Shown piece after piece: positions 8,852 through 17,304 of a stretch of 64,000 nt of DNA. The position numbers and the translations under genes are program-made. Source of the stretch: Acidimicrobiaceae bacterium (GTDB lineage Bacteria > Actinomycetota > Acidimicrobiia > Acidimicrobiales > RAAP-2); NCBI GenBank assembly GCA_003161255.1, contig PMOQ01000019.1:89065-153064 (forward strand). Reading direction: 5' to 3'. The notes under the pieces were generated by a model. The model saw only the letters and a program-made list of their open reading frames with translations, was not told the origin of the DNA and did no database searches. Every line of letters starts with the position of its first letter. Position 1 is the first letter of the stretch.

Positions 8852-9400
8852 TCATTCGGTGTTTGCGCGATACAGGGGACCAGCGGTGATCTTCTTCCAA
8901 GCGTCGGCGTTTACGCGCACCGCCTCTTGCGCTTCCTCCAGTCGACCATCGCGGTTATCGGTGTAGATGACGGTGACGGTTTCGGCGTCGCGGAACATCT
9001 CGAGGACCTCGACACCCTCCGGCCCGGCTGTGTAGTAGTACGGCGTTCCGGCCGGCACGGCGAAGCAGTCTCCGGGACGTAACGTCTCGTCGCCCATGAA
9101 GCCCACGACCGATCCTGAGATGACGACATACAGGCTGTCAACGTCGTGCTTGTGCCGAAACAGCGGGAAGTTCGGCTTGAAGAAGAGATAGACGATCGAC
9201 ATGCCGCCTTCATCCGCGGTTTGATGCACCAACAGGCGGTTGATCGAACAATCGGTTCCGGCCAGCATGGTTGCAACCTCTCGAAGGTCCACGTTTGTCC
9301 CGAAATCGCTCGTGGCAACACCGCTCGCGTGAAGTTCAGGCGCCTCGTTCGCGCGATGGATTCGTATCCCACGCTTGGTGCCTTCGGAAGCAGGGGTCAT
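8852..9400 (-). CDS. Cupin-fold protein paired with an amidohydrolase (copy 1)
   Basis: A 182-residue protein with one cupin barrel. Motif 1 reads PLFRHKHDVDSLYVVISG: His83 and His85 are kept, but the Glu usually found 4-5 residues later is Ser89. Motif 2 reads VPAGTPYYYTAG, with Tyr121 in place of the third His. It resembles the 182-residue protein at 18511-19059 along its whole length. Each copy sits beside an amidohydrolase_2 gene. Metal binding may be weak or different from canonical cupins. Function is unknown; ligand binding or a partner role to the amidohydrolase is inference. Confidence 0.8.
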   Translation of the reverse strand: MTPASEGTKRGIRIHRANEAPELHASGVATSDFGTNVDLREVATMLAGTDCSINRLLVHQTADEGGMSIVYLFFKPNFPLFRHKHDVDSLYVVISGSVVGFMGDETLRPGDCFAVPAGTPYYYTAGPEGVEVLEMFRDAETVTVIYTDNRDGRLEEAQEAVRVNADAWKKITAGPLYRANTE

Positions 9401-9911
9401 AGGTACACCTTTCTGATCTCCTCCCGCCCGGCAGACGGCTGAGCGATCGCAAGATAGGTCCAGAGAGCAGCTGAGTCAACGGGTCGAGGGAGCTATCGGT
9501 CCGATCAACGATGCTTCGCAGAACGTGGTCCGGAAACTCGGCTTCGCATTCCGGAACAGGCGATCGTGAGGTCTGCCCTGCAATACCGCGTCCTCGACTG
9601 AGCGTCACCGAGATGACGACCGCAGCGCGTCCGGCGGATACGTCATGGTCCGGTAGAGCGGATACATCATGGTCCGGTAGAGGCAGTGCCAGCGACAGGC
9701 GGACTCGCGTGCCGCCGGTGACCAACTTGCTCGCCCCACCTGTTTGGGTTGCCTCTGAATCGACTCCGCCAGAATGTGATCTATCGCAGGTCCTTCTCGT
9801 AGAGAGCGATCCGCGTGCCCGACATGGGAGAAATTGGAGATTGGGTAAGGTGGTCAAATAGCCTTTGCCGGAGCGGATGGTGCGGTGAGCGGATTCCATG
9901 GAGGTGACGTG
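9401..9911. promoter_or_regulatory. Divergent intergenic region between cupin and amidohydrolase
   Basis: This 511-base stretch separates two divergently transcribed genes and should hold both promoters. Frames within it lack the strong codon bias of the neighbours. The only clear structure is the 24-base tandem repeat at 9634-9681. A GGAGGTGA ribosome site lies at its right end, and an AAAGGTG-type site for the cupin at its left end. No promoter could be assigned with confidence. Confidence 0.4.
9634..9681. repeat. Two-copy 24-bp tandem repeat upstream of the amidohydrolase
   Basis: Two adjacent 24-base units, each starting GCGGATAC and ending GGTCCGGTAGA, differ at one base (g versus a at the ninth position). 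They sit about 230 bases upstream of the amidohydrolase start, in the divergent intergenic region. Such spacing of identical units could be a double regulator site or a simple duplication. The sequence does not decide between them. Confidence 0.7.
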
Positions 9912-11087
9912 ATGCTTCAGTTGGCTGATGGTCTACGGGTGGTCGACGCAGACTCACACATGACCGAGCGGCACGATCTGTTCACCGAGCGGGCTCCGAA
10001 GGGATATGAGGACAAGGTCCCGCATGTCGAGCGGCTTGACGGCCAGGACATGTGGGTTATCGAGGGCAAGACGTTCGGCAAGGCTGGCTCCGGCGGCACT
10101 ATCGACCACGAAGGGAAGAAGCACCCCTTCCGGGACTCCCAGGGCGGGACGTGGGGCATCGGCGACGTTCACCCGGCGGCGTGGGACCCCAAGGAGCGCC
10201 TCGGCTTGATGGACACCTTCGGCATCGACACCCAGGTGCTCTACCCGAACTCCATCGGCATTGGCGGTCAGAACCTGCGCAACTCGATCAAGGACCCCAC
10301 GATCCTCGAGCTCTGTGTCCAGCTCTACAACGACGCCATGGCGGAGGTGCAGGAAGAGTCTGGCAACCGATTGTTGCCCATGCCGATCATGCCTGCGTGG
10401 GACATCGCCGGATGCGTCCGTGAGGCCCAGCGCTGCGCCGAGATGGGCTACCGAGGGGTCAACATGACGGCCGACCCGCAGGACTCGGGGTCGCCCGACC
10501 TGGGTCACCGGGCGTGGGACCCGTTTTGGGAAGTCTGTGCCGATCTGAACCTGCCGGTGCACTTCCACATCGGCGCGAGCCAGACGGCCCTCTCGTATTA
10601 CGGCACGACGTATTGGCCGAGCCAGGATGACTACATAAAGCCGGCCATCGGTGGTGCGTCGCTGTTCCAGAACAACTCGCGTGTGCTGCTCAACAGCGCG
10701 TACTCGGGGATGTTCGACCGCCACCCGAACCTCAAGATGGTGTCGGTCGAGAGTGGGATCGGATGGGTGCCGTTCATGCTCGAAGCCATGGACTACGAGC
10801 TCGAGGAGAACGCGCCGGAACACTTCCACAAGTTGCAGAAGCGTCCATCGGAGTACTTCCGGTCCAACTGGTACGCCACGTTCTGGTTCGAGAACGGCCG
10901 CGGCGACTTCCAGCACCTCATCGACAGCGTCGGTGAGGACACGATTATGTTCGAGACCGACTTCCCGCACCCGACCTGTCTGCACCCGAACCCGGTCGAG
11001 ATGGTGAGCGAACAGGTCGCCTCCCTGCGACCGGACACCCAGCGCAAGGTGATGGGCGGGAACGCGGTCAAGCTCTACAGGCTGTAG
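9912..11087 (+). CDS. Amidohydrolase_2-family metal-dependent hydrolase or decarboxylase
   Basis: A 391-residue TIM-barrel enzyme of the PF04909 family. Visible metal-site elements are VDADSHMTE near the N terminus (Asp-x-x-His variant), HFHIGA mid-protein and FETDFPHPT near residue 350 with the conserved Asp. This family includes hydrolases and non-oxidative decarboxylases such as gamma-resorcylate and ACMS decarboxylase, so the reaction is open. The start at 9912 is set by GGAGGTGA at 9900-9907; an in-frame GTG exists at 9885. It is divergent from the cupin at 8852-9400 and resembles the amidohydrolase at 17305-18474. Confidence 0.85.
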   Translation: MLQLADGLRVVDADSHMTERHDLFTERAPKGYEDKVPHVERLDGQDMWVIEGKTFGKAGSGGTIDHEGKKHPFRDSQGGTWGIGDVHPAAWDPKERLGLMDTFGIDTQVLYPNSIGIGGQNLRNSIKDPTILELCVQLYNDAMAEVQEESGNRLLPMPIMPAWDIAGCVREAQRCAEMGYRGVNMTADPQDSGSPDLGHRAWDPFWEVCADLNLPVHFHIGASQTALSYYGTTYWPSQDDYIKPAIGGASLFQNNSRVLLNSAYSGMFDRHPNLKMVSVESGIGWVPFMLEAMDYELEENAPEHFHKLQKRPSEYFRSNWYATFWFENGRGDFQHLIDSVGEDTIMFETDFPHPTCLHPNPVEMVSEQVASLRPDTQRKVMGGNAVKLYRL

Positions 11088-11285
11088 CACGCCTCGATGG
11101 CCCGCAGGGTCTTGCTCCGCCCGACCATGCCCTCTCCGAAGAGGCACTAGCCCCACATACTCGTGGTTGACGCTCGGCGGACCTCAAGAGAACGTGATGC
11201 CTGCGAAACGGATGCAACGACCTTGGCTGTGTGACCGCCGACAGATTGCACCGCTGGCATGGCGCATTTCGGCACGGCGGGACAC

Positions 11286-12458
11286 ATGAGCGGTCGTCCG
11301 CTCGACAAATTTGAGGACGATGTTGTCATCTCAGGCATAGGGCAATCGGCCGTCGGCCGTCGTCTCGGCCGGTCTCCGCTCAGCCTCACGATCGATTCGA
11401 TCACGGCCGCCGTCAACGACGCGGGCCTATCTTTCGACGACGTCGACGGGCTGGCGAGCTATCCCGGAGGAGGGACCTCGCTCGGTCCAGGCTTCGCCGG
11501 ACCATCGTTGGCCGACGTCTACGACGCCATTGGCCTCGAGCCCACGTTCCTCATGGGTAACTTTGAAGGGCCAGCGCAGCTTGGACCAATCGTGAACGGC
11601 TGCTTGGCGATCAGTGGACGCCTCGCCCGCCACGTGATCGTCTACCGCACCGTGACCGAGGGGTCGGCACGAATAGCGGCCAGGGGGACCCATGCGGAGG
11701 CACCGGAGTGGATCACCGCGTTCGGCGGCGGCCCGGCACCGATCGGGTACGCCCTCTTGGCCCAGCGACACTTCCACGATTACGGCACCTCCCGCCAGGA
11801 GTTGGCACAGATCGCTCTCACGGCCCGTGCACACGCCCGGCTCAACCCGAGCGCGGTGCTCCGCGATCCGCTGACCCTGCAGGACTACCTGGATGCTCGC
11901 ATGATCGCAGACCCGCTGTGCCTCTTTGACTGTGATGTGCACTGTGACGGGTCGACGGCGATCGTCTTGTCCCGCGTCGAATATGCGGCCGATGCACCCC
12001 AGCGCGTCGTGCACTTCGAGGCGATGGGTCTTGCCCCCCCGCCTCGATCTCAATACGCCCAGCACGTCGATCTCCAACCAGGGCGACGAGCGGCCGAGGG
12101 AATGTGGCTGCGATCGGACCTCCGACCCGACGATGTCGACGTGGCCGGTCTCTACGACGGATTCAGCATCCTTGCCATGTTCTGGCTGGAGGCGCTCGGG
12201 TTCTGCGAGATAGGCGAGAGCGGAGCCTTCGTTGAGGGGGGAAGTCGGATCTCCCTCGGGGGACAGCTTCCGATCAACACGAATGGGGGCCAGCTGTCGG
12301 GCGGCCGTCTGCACGGTCTGGGGTTTGTCCACGAGATGTGCCTCCAACTGCGTGGCCAAGCCGGAAACCGCCAGGTCCCGGACGCCCGGGTGGCCGCTAT
12401 CGGACTTGGCGCACTGCCCTACGTGGGATGCATGCTCCTGCGAGCAGCCGACCGGTGA
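11286..12458 (+). CDS. Ltp2-like thiolase-fold protein (candidate retro-aldolase)
   Basis: A 390-residue thiolase superfamily protein. The usual nucleophile position reads NFEGPAQLGP, with no Cys. The C-terminal part has DVDVAGLYDGFS and the loop LPINTNGGQLSGGRLHG. These are features of the lipid-transfer-protein group that includes Ltp2, an aldolase of steroid side-chain breakdown acting with a DUF35 partner. The Tyr of LYDGFS, near residue 290, may correspond to a catalytic Tyr of Ltp2. The next gene encodes a DUF35 protein and overlaps by GTGA, which strongly supports an aldolase-type complex. An ATG at 11259 is an alternative start. Confidence 0.8.
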   Translation: MSGRPLDKFEDDVVISGIGQSAVGRRLGRSPLSLTIDSITAAVNDAGLSFDDVDGLASYPGGGTSLGPGFAGPSLADVYDAIGLEPTFLMGNFEGPAQLGPIVNGCLAISGRLARHVIVYRTVTEGSARIAARGTHAEAPEWITAFGGGPAPIGYALLAQRHFHDYGTSRQELAQIALTARAHARLNPSAVLRDPLTLQDYLDARMIADPLCLFDCDVHCDGSTAIVLSRVEYAADAPQRVVHFEAMGLAPPPRSQYAQHVDLQPGRRAAEGMWLRSDLRPDDVDVAGLYDGFSILAMFWLEALGFCEIGESGAFVEGGSRISLGGQLPINTNGGQLSGGRLHGLGFVHEMCLQLRGQAGNRQVPDARVAAIGLGALPYVGCMLLRAADR

Positions 12459-13441
12459 ACGGCGCGCTGCGGGCCCCACACGTCGTCGCCTTCTCATACC
12501 GGCGCAGTGTCGGAGGCGCCGATCGCCGCTTTCTCAGCGGCTTGGCCGAAGCTGAGATCTGGGGGAGCCGGGCAGCGGATGGGCGCGTCCTCGTGCCTCC
12601 ACTCGATCACGACCCCGAGACTGGGGCAACGACGGAGGAGTTCGTCCGTCTCGGCGAGGTGGGCGTTGTTCGTGCCTGGACGTGGATGGCAGAGCCGGGC
12701 CCGGAGCACCCGAGGGAACGGGCGTTCGCCTACGCGCTGGTTGAGCTCGATGACGCCGATACCGCGTTGCTTCATGTCGTCGATGTCGACAACGAGAGCG
12801 AGATGTCGACAGGCATGCGCGTCAGGGCGGACTGGCGGTCGGTAAGGGTTGGAAGCATCCTGGACATCAGGGCCTTCGTGCCGTTGACGGCAGTGCGGCC
12901 AGTCTCGGGCACCGGACGGCGTGCTGGGCGGGGAACCATCCCACGCGGCGAAGCCTCCGTATCGGTCGAGGTGGTCGCGGACATCCACCTGGAATACATG
13001 TACGAACCGGGGCTCGTGGCATCGGCGTTTCTCCGTTCGATCGCAGAGCGGAGGATCACGGGTGGGCGCTGTTCGTCGTGTGGTGGTGTCTACGTACCAG
13101 CTCGTTCGAGATGCCCGGCCTGCCGCGTGGGTCCGATGGCCGAGGTCGAGCTTGACGACCGCGGCGTGATCACCTCCTACACCGTCGTGCATGTGCCGTT
13201 CGACGGGATGACCCTAGAGCTCCCGTTTGTGTCCGCCTGGGTCCGGTTGGACGGCGCGGATGTTTCCATCCCCCACCTCCTCGGCGAGGTGCCGCCCGAA
13301 GAGGTCCGAGTGGGCCAGCGGGTGGAGGCCGTCTGGATGCCCAACGACGAGTTGGCCCCGACGTGGGAGAGCATCCGCTACTTCCGCCCAACCGGCTCCG
13401 CCCCGGAGCCCGAGGATACGGCAGCGACGTGCGACGGATAG
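12455..13441 (+). CDS. Double OB-fold DUF35 protein with one intact zinc ribbon
   Basis: A 328-residue protein from a GTG overlapping the upstream stop. Residues about 1-180 look like a DUF35 unit (GRVLVPPLDHDPETG, then an OB-like stretch) whose zinc ribbon has lost its cysteines. Residues about 190-320 form a second unit with CSSCGG and CPACRVG, a normal four-Cys ribbon, then SYTVVHVPFDGM and a typical OB core. DUF35 proteins bind acyl-CoA and form complexes with thiolase-like proteins. Being double, it may bridge two of the three neighbouring thiolase-fold proteins; that is inference. Confidence 0.82.
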   Translation: MNGALRAPHVVAFSYRRSVGGADRRFLSGLAEAEIWGSRAADGRVLVPPLDHDPETGATTEEFVRLGEVGVVRAWTWMAEPGPEHPRERAFAYALVELDDADTALLHVVDVDNESEMSTGMRVRADWRSVRVGSILDIRAFVPLTAVRPVSGTGRRAGRGTIPRGEASVSVEVVADIHLEYMYEPGLVASAFLRSIAERRITGGRCSSCGGVYVPARSRCPACRVGPMAEVELDDRGVITSYTVVHVPFDGMTLELPFVSAWVRLDGADVSIPHLLGEVPPEEVRVGQRVEAVWMPNDELAPTWESIRYFRPTGSAPEPEDTAATCDG

Positions 13442-14448
13442 CCATCGTCGGCTTCGCGAGCGAGGTGGTGCTCGAACCCGACGGACGCAACGAGGCCGAG
13501 CTGGTCGCGCCGGTCGTCGACCGGGCCCTTGCCGCGGCGAAGGTGTCAGCTGCAGACATCGGTGTCGTCGGCTCTGCCGGCTCCGAGTTCCTCAATGGCG
13601 TTGTCGGGACCGTCATGGGGGCATTCGATGGGCTCCCTTGTTGGCCGCCGCTCACCCATTCTCATCTCGAGGCCGATGGCGCGTTCGCGCTCTATGAGTC
13701 CTGGGTTCGCCTCATGGCCGGCGAAGCAGAGGTGGCGCTTGTCTGCGCTTTCAGCCGGCCGCTCGCAACCGACCGGGTAAGTGTGCTCGGTATGCAGTTC
13801 GATCCGTATCTCGTGGCGCCCCTTGCACCCGGCCCCCGCAGCATCGCCGCGTTGCAGGCGCGTGTCCTGATCGATTCCGGCCGCTACGGCGAGGCCGACT
13901 TGGCCCGGGTTGTAGGCGCTCGGCGGAACGACGCCCGGCCGGACGAGCTTGTCAGCCAGCCCTATGTCGCGTCCCCGCTCCGTGCCCTCGACTGCTCGAC
14001 CGTCTGCGCCGGCGCCGCCGCCGTCGTGTTGGCCGCCGACGGCTGGGCGACCGCCTCGAGCGCGCACCCGGCGTGGATCACGGGAATCGATCAGCGGATT
14101 GAAACCGCTGGGTTGGGGAGGCGTGATCTTGCGATATCCCCATCGACACATGCCGCGGCGAGCCGCCTCGGGCTCCCCGGGTCGGTCATCGATGTGGCGG
14201 AGGTGCATGCGCCGTTCAGCCATCAAGAGTTGATCGTGGTGGACGCCATCGGTGCGGCCGAGGTTGGATCGCTGAACCCCTCCGGAGGGGCCTTACCCGC
14301 CGATCCCATCATGGCGACTGGTCTCATCCGGATTGGAACGGCGGCGCAGACGATCCTGGACGGGCACGCCGAACGGACCGTCGGACACGCCACGAACGGA
14401 CCGTGCCTGCAACACAACCTGCTTTGCCTGATGGAGCGAGACCGATGA
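13429..14448 (+). CDS. Degenerate thiolase-fold protein
   Basis: A 339-residue thiolase-like protein starting at a GTG that overlaps the DUF35 gene by 13 bases. The first-half strand and helix pattern is retained, but where the nucleophilic Cys is expected the sequence reads HSHLEADGAFALYESW. In the second half, NPSGGALPADPIMATG lacks the Gly-His-Pro His. It is short for a thiolase. It may be a structural partner of the neighbouring thiolase-fold proteins rather than an independent enzyme. It ends in an ATGA overlap with the next gene. Confidence 0.75.
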   Translation: MRRIAIVGFASEVVLEPDGRNEAELVAPVVDRALAAAKVSAADIGVVGSAGSEFLNGVVGTVMGAFDGLPCWPPLTHSHLEADGAFALYESWVRLMAGEAEVALVCAFSRPLATDRVSVLGMQFDPYLVAPLAPGPRSIAALQARVLIDSGRYGEADLARVVGARRNDARPDELVSQPYVASPLRALDCSTVCAGAAAVVLAADGWATASSAHPAWITGIDQRIETAGLGRRDLAISPSTHAAASRLGLPGSVIDVAEVHAPFSHQELIVVDAIGAAEVGSLNPSGGALPADPIMATGLIRIGTAAQTILDGHAERTVGHATNGPCLQHNLLCLMERDR

Positions 14449-15599
14449 ACGCGCGTTGTGCGGTCGTGGGTGTCGGACAGACCCACCACGCGGCTTCCCG
14501 TCGTGACGTAACGCTGGGTGGTCTCGTCAGGGAAGCGGCAGAACGGGCACTTCTCGATGCCGACCTTGGGTGGAATGAGATCGATGCCGTCGTACTTGGC
14601 AAGGGTCCGGACATCATGGAAGGGCTGATGTCCCCGGAGCTGTACCTTGCCGACGCGCTCGGTGCGGTAGGCAAGCCGATCCTGCGCGCGTACACCTCCG
14701 GGAACGCCGGAGGGGTGGCGGCAACCATGGGCGTCAGTCTCATCTCCGCCGGAATCCATGCGAGGGTCCTCGTTGTGGCCTTCGAGAAGCAGTCTGAGTC
14801 GAGCGCGGCCGGCTCCACCCTGCAGCACCTCCCCTTTGAGGCGCGCTGGCAGGGGGGCACCGGGAGCTTGTTTGGGGCGATCTGCCGCGAGTACATCCAC
14901 CGTTCGGGGGCACCGGCCCACATCGGCGATGTGGCGGCCCTGAAGGACCGCCAGAACGCGGTGCGCAACCCCTTCGCGCAGGTCCGCAGGGGGGACATCA
15001 CCCTGGAGGCAATCGCGGCCTCGAGGATGCTGTGGGATCCGATCAGACTCCTGCATTCATCACCCTCCTCCGACGGTGCGTGTGCCGTCGTCCTGTCCGA
15101 CGAGCGGACGGCAGCCCGATACGGCAGTCCGGCATGGATTCACGGGTGCGCGCTGAGGACGGAGCCACCGATTGCCCCAGAGCACGACAACGTTGACCCG
15201 CGCGCCGGACGCGAGTGCGCGAACGCCGTGTACCGGCAGGCGGGGATCGCCGACGCCCTCCGTGACCTCGATGTCGCCGAGTTGTTCGTTCCCTACAGCT
15301 GGATGGAGCCGATGCTGCTTGAGAACCTTGGCTTCGCGCCACCTGGGAGGGGTTGGCGGCTCGTCGAGGACGAGACGACAACGGCTCACGGGGACCTTCC
15401 GGTCAACCCCTCCGGAGGTCTCCTGGGCGCAAACCCAATCGGAGCAGCGGGCCTGATCCGTTTCGCCGAGGCGGCAATGCAAGTGAGCGGACGGGCAGGG
15501 CCGCACCAACTCGACGGCGTGCGGGTCGCGTTGGGCCATGCAGCCGGGGGCTACTCAAACTGCGTCGCGATGTGGGTAGTCGGAAGCGATCGACCGTGA
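14445..15599 (+). CDS. Thiolase-fold protein of the acetyl-CoA acetyltransferase-like group
   Basis: A 384-residue protein starting ARCAVVGVGQTHH. The nucleophile region reads RAYTSGNAGGVAATMG, with Ser/Gly where thiolases have Cys. The later motif NPSGGLLGANPIGAAG has Asn where the catalytic His of Gly-His-Pro would be. The last strand, GHAAGGYSNCVAMWV, keeps a Cys but in a Tyr-Ser-Asn-Cys context. Proteins of this kind often lie next to DUF35 genes. With the two thiolase-fold proteins upstream it completes a four-gene overlapping operon. It ends next to the opposite-strand acyl-CoA synthetase. Confidence 0.78.
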   Translation: MNARCAVVGVGQTHHAASRRDVTLGGLVREAAERALLDADLGWNEIDAVVLGKGPDIMEGLMSPELYLADALGAVGKPILRAYTSGNAGGVAATMGVSLISAGIHARVLVVAFEKQSESSAAGSTLQHLPFEARWQGGTGSLFGAICREYIHRSGAPAHIGDVAALKDRQNAVRNPFAQVRRGDITLEAIAASRMLWDPIRLLHSSPSSDGACAVVLSDERTAARYGSPAWIHGCALRTEPPIAPEHDNVDPRAGRECANAVYRQAGIADALRDLDVAELFVPYSWMEPMLLENLGFAPPGRGWRLVEDETTTAHGDLPVNPSGGLLGANPIGAAGLIRFAEAAMQVSGRAGPHQLDGVRVALGHAAGGYSNCVAMWVVGSDRP

Positions 15600-15603
15600 C
15601 GGA

Positions 15604-17214
15604 TCAGGCGGTGCGAACCGGCCGACCGAGTCGCGCATCCCAGGTTCGAGCATTCAGAGGATCGACGCGCAACGCCGGCTTCTTGACCCGCTTCATTGCT
15701 TCGGTCCGTTCGGGGTCCACGACGAACTCGATGTAGCGCGGCACCATAAAGGCTGGCATACGTTCGATCAGGAACCGGTGCAGCTCCTCGGGGGTGACGG
15801 TCGTCTCGTCCAGGAGAACGACACATACCTTGACCTCGTCCTCACCCTCGTCGGAGGGCACGCCGATTGCCGCTGTCTCCGAGACGGCGGGGTGGTCGTT
15901 CACATAGGCCTCGACCTCGGCCGAGGAGATGTTCTCGCCGCGCCGACGCATCGAATCCTTGATCCGATCGACAAATTGATACCGGCCGTTCTTGTCCCGC
16001 ACCACCCCATCGCCTGTATGGAACCATCCGTTGCGCCACGCCTCGGCAGTCTTGTCAGGCATCCCGAAGTAGCCGATCATCATGCGCCACGGATCGGTGG
16101 TTCGCACCAGCAGCTCACCGATCTGGCCCCTCGGAACCTCGTAGTCGTTCTCGTCCGCCGCTCGGACCTCGTATCCCGGTGTCACCCACTTCGCCGTGGA
16201 AGCCGGATCGGCCGACACGTCGGGCCCTGCATAGAGCGCGGTACCTACTTCCGTGTTGCCAAACTGGGTCCGCATTTGTATCCCGAAGCGCTGTTTGAAC
16301 TCGTCGATCCGGGCCACCACCGGCGCCCCGGCGACATAGCGAAGAGGATTGTCGAGATCGTCAGGCCGGGGTGGTTGATCGAGCAGCCAGTTCATCATCG
16401 CCGGGATCAACGCAGTTACGGTGCAGCCGAACGCCCGGATGTCGTCCCAGAAATCCTGGGTCCTGAAGGCGTCGCGGAGTACGACCTGGCCCCCGGGAAA
16501 GCCGAACCAGGCCAGAGGCAGCATGCCCGAGAGATGGAACACGGGGAACGGGCAGTAGTAGATGTCGTCGCCGGTCATGTCGATCCACGTCTCGTTGGGC
16601 CACAGACGTCCCCACGGAACCAGCACGCCCTTGGATGGACCGGTCGTTCCGGAGGTATAGCTGATGCAGGCCAGCTCATGGCGCTCCGGTACGGCGAGGT
16701 CGGTCGCCGGCCGAGCGCTCTCCCAGAGCTCCGTCGCCGCGACCAGCCGGATGGGGAAGTCCGAGGGGAGTTCGCCGTCAGCGGCATCGGGCACGATCAC
16801 CAGCTTCAGCAGATCCAGGTCAGGTGCCAGCTCGGCGACGCGGTCAAGGAACTCCATCTCACAGATCATGTGCGTCGCCCGACAGTTGGCGAGGATGTAG
16901 GCGAGGGCCCGACCTCGGAAGTCGGTGTTGACTCCGGTGTGAACCGCCCGCAGCCACGCGAGGCCCAGCCAGTGCTCCTCTGCCGTAACCGATGTTCGCC
17001 CCATGGCGGGCACGTTGTCGCCGGCCACGATCCCGGCCCCGCGAAAGGCGTCGGCCCAACGCAGGGCGTCGTCGTGGAACTGCCCGTAGGACCGGGTGGT
17101 CCCGCCAACCTGGTGCAGGAAAGGCCGGTCGGGCTCCCGCTCCGCCCACGACCTGATCACCTGGGGAAGGGTCTCGGAGGGTTCGAATGTCGGCTGCGGA
17201 CGCCCGGTCGGCAT
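15604..17214 (-). CDS. AMP-forming acyl-CoA synthetase
   Basis: A 536-residue adenylate-forming ligase. ISYTSGTTGPSKGVLV is the ATP loop, RTQFGNTEVG the A5 region, and WFHTGDGVVRDKNGRYQFV with RRRGENISSAEVE the hinge region. The C-terminal lid has RVKKPALR with the probable catalytic Lys. QFGNTEVG replaces the more common YGxTE, which is seen in the crotonobetaine/long-chain group. Starts at 17235 and 17259 are also possible; none has a strong ribosome site. It is divergent from the amidohydrolase at 17305, with an operator-like inverted repeat between them. Confidence 0.88.
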   Translation of the reverse strand: MPTGRPQPTFEPSETLPQVIRSWAEREPDRPFLHQVGGTTRSYGQFHDDALRWADAFRGAGIVAGDNVPAMGRTSVTAEEHWLGLAWLRAVHTGVNTDFRGRALAYILANCRATHMICEMEFLDRVAELAPDLDLLKLVIVPDAADGELPSDFPIRLVAATELWESARPATDLAVPERHELACISYTSGTTGPSKGVLVPWGRLWPNETWIDMTGDDIYYCPFPVFHLSGMLPLAWFGFPGGQVVLRDAFRTQDFWDDIRAFGCTVTALIPAMMNWLLDQPPRPDDLDNPLRYVAGAPVVARIDEFKQRFGIQMRTQFGNTEVGTALYAGPDVSADPASTAKWVTPGYEVRAADENDYEVPRGQIGELLVRTTDPWRMMIGYFGMPDKTAEAWRNGWFHTGDGVVRDKNGRYQFVDRIKDSMRRRGENISSAEVEAYVNDHPAVSETAAIGVPSDEGEDEVKVCVVLLDETTVTPEELHRFLIERMPAFMVPRYIEFVVDPERTEAMKRVKKPALRVDPLNARTWDARLGRPVRTA

Positions 17215-17244
17215 GTCGCCACGGTACCCTGTCATCTGCCGTGG

Positions 17245-17258
17245 TGAGTGGGCGCTCA
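17245..17258. promoter_or_regulatory. Operator-like inverted repeat TGAGTG-GG-CGCTCA
   Basis: Two 6-base arms separated by two bases, with one mismatch between the arms. The site lies in the region between the divergent acyl-CoA synthetase and amidohydrolase genes. It matches the pattern of the perfect TGAGCG-TT-CGCTCA site at 20558-20571, upstream of the LivK gene. This spacing is common for TetR-family operators in actinobacteria. No regulator gene is present in the window. Confidence 0.4.
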
Positions 17259-17304
17259 TTAGGCTGGATTCCGGTCTTCTCAAACCGGACGAGGGGAGCG
17301 AACG

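Noticed and set aside
9336..9899. 187-codon minus-strand frame across the cupin start and intergenic region
   Set aside because: It reads through the cupin start in another frame, translates the DNA tandem repeat as a peptide repeat, and has no recognised domain; a faint likeness to a TetR C-terminal end is too weak.
11286..15599. Classical beta-oxidation thiolases
   Set aside because: All three lack the nucleophilic Cys and Gly-His-Pro His that a thiolase needs.
15778..17247. 489-codon plus-strand frame opposite the acyl-CoA synthetase
   Set aside because: It is a mirror of the strongly supported minus-strand enzyme and lacks domain features.
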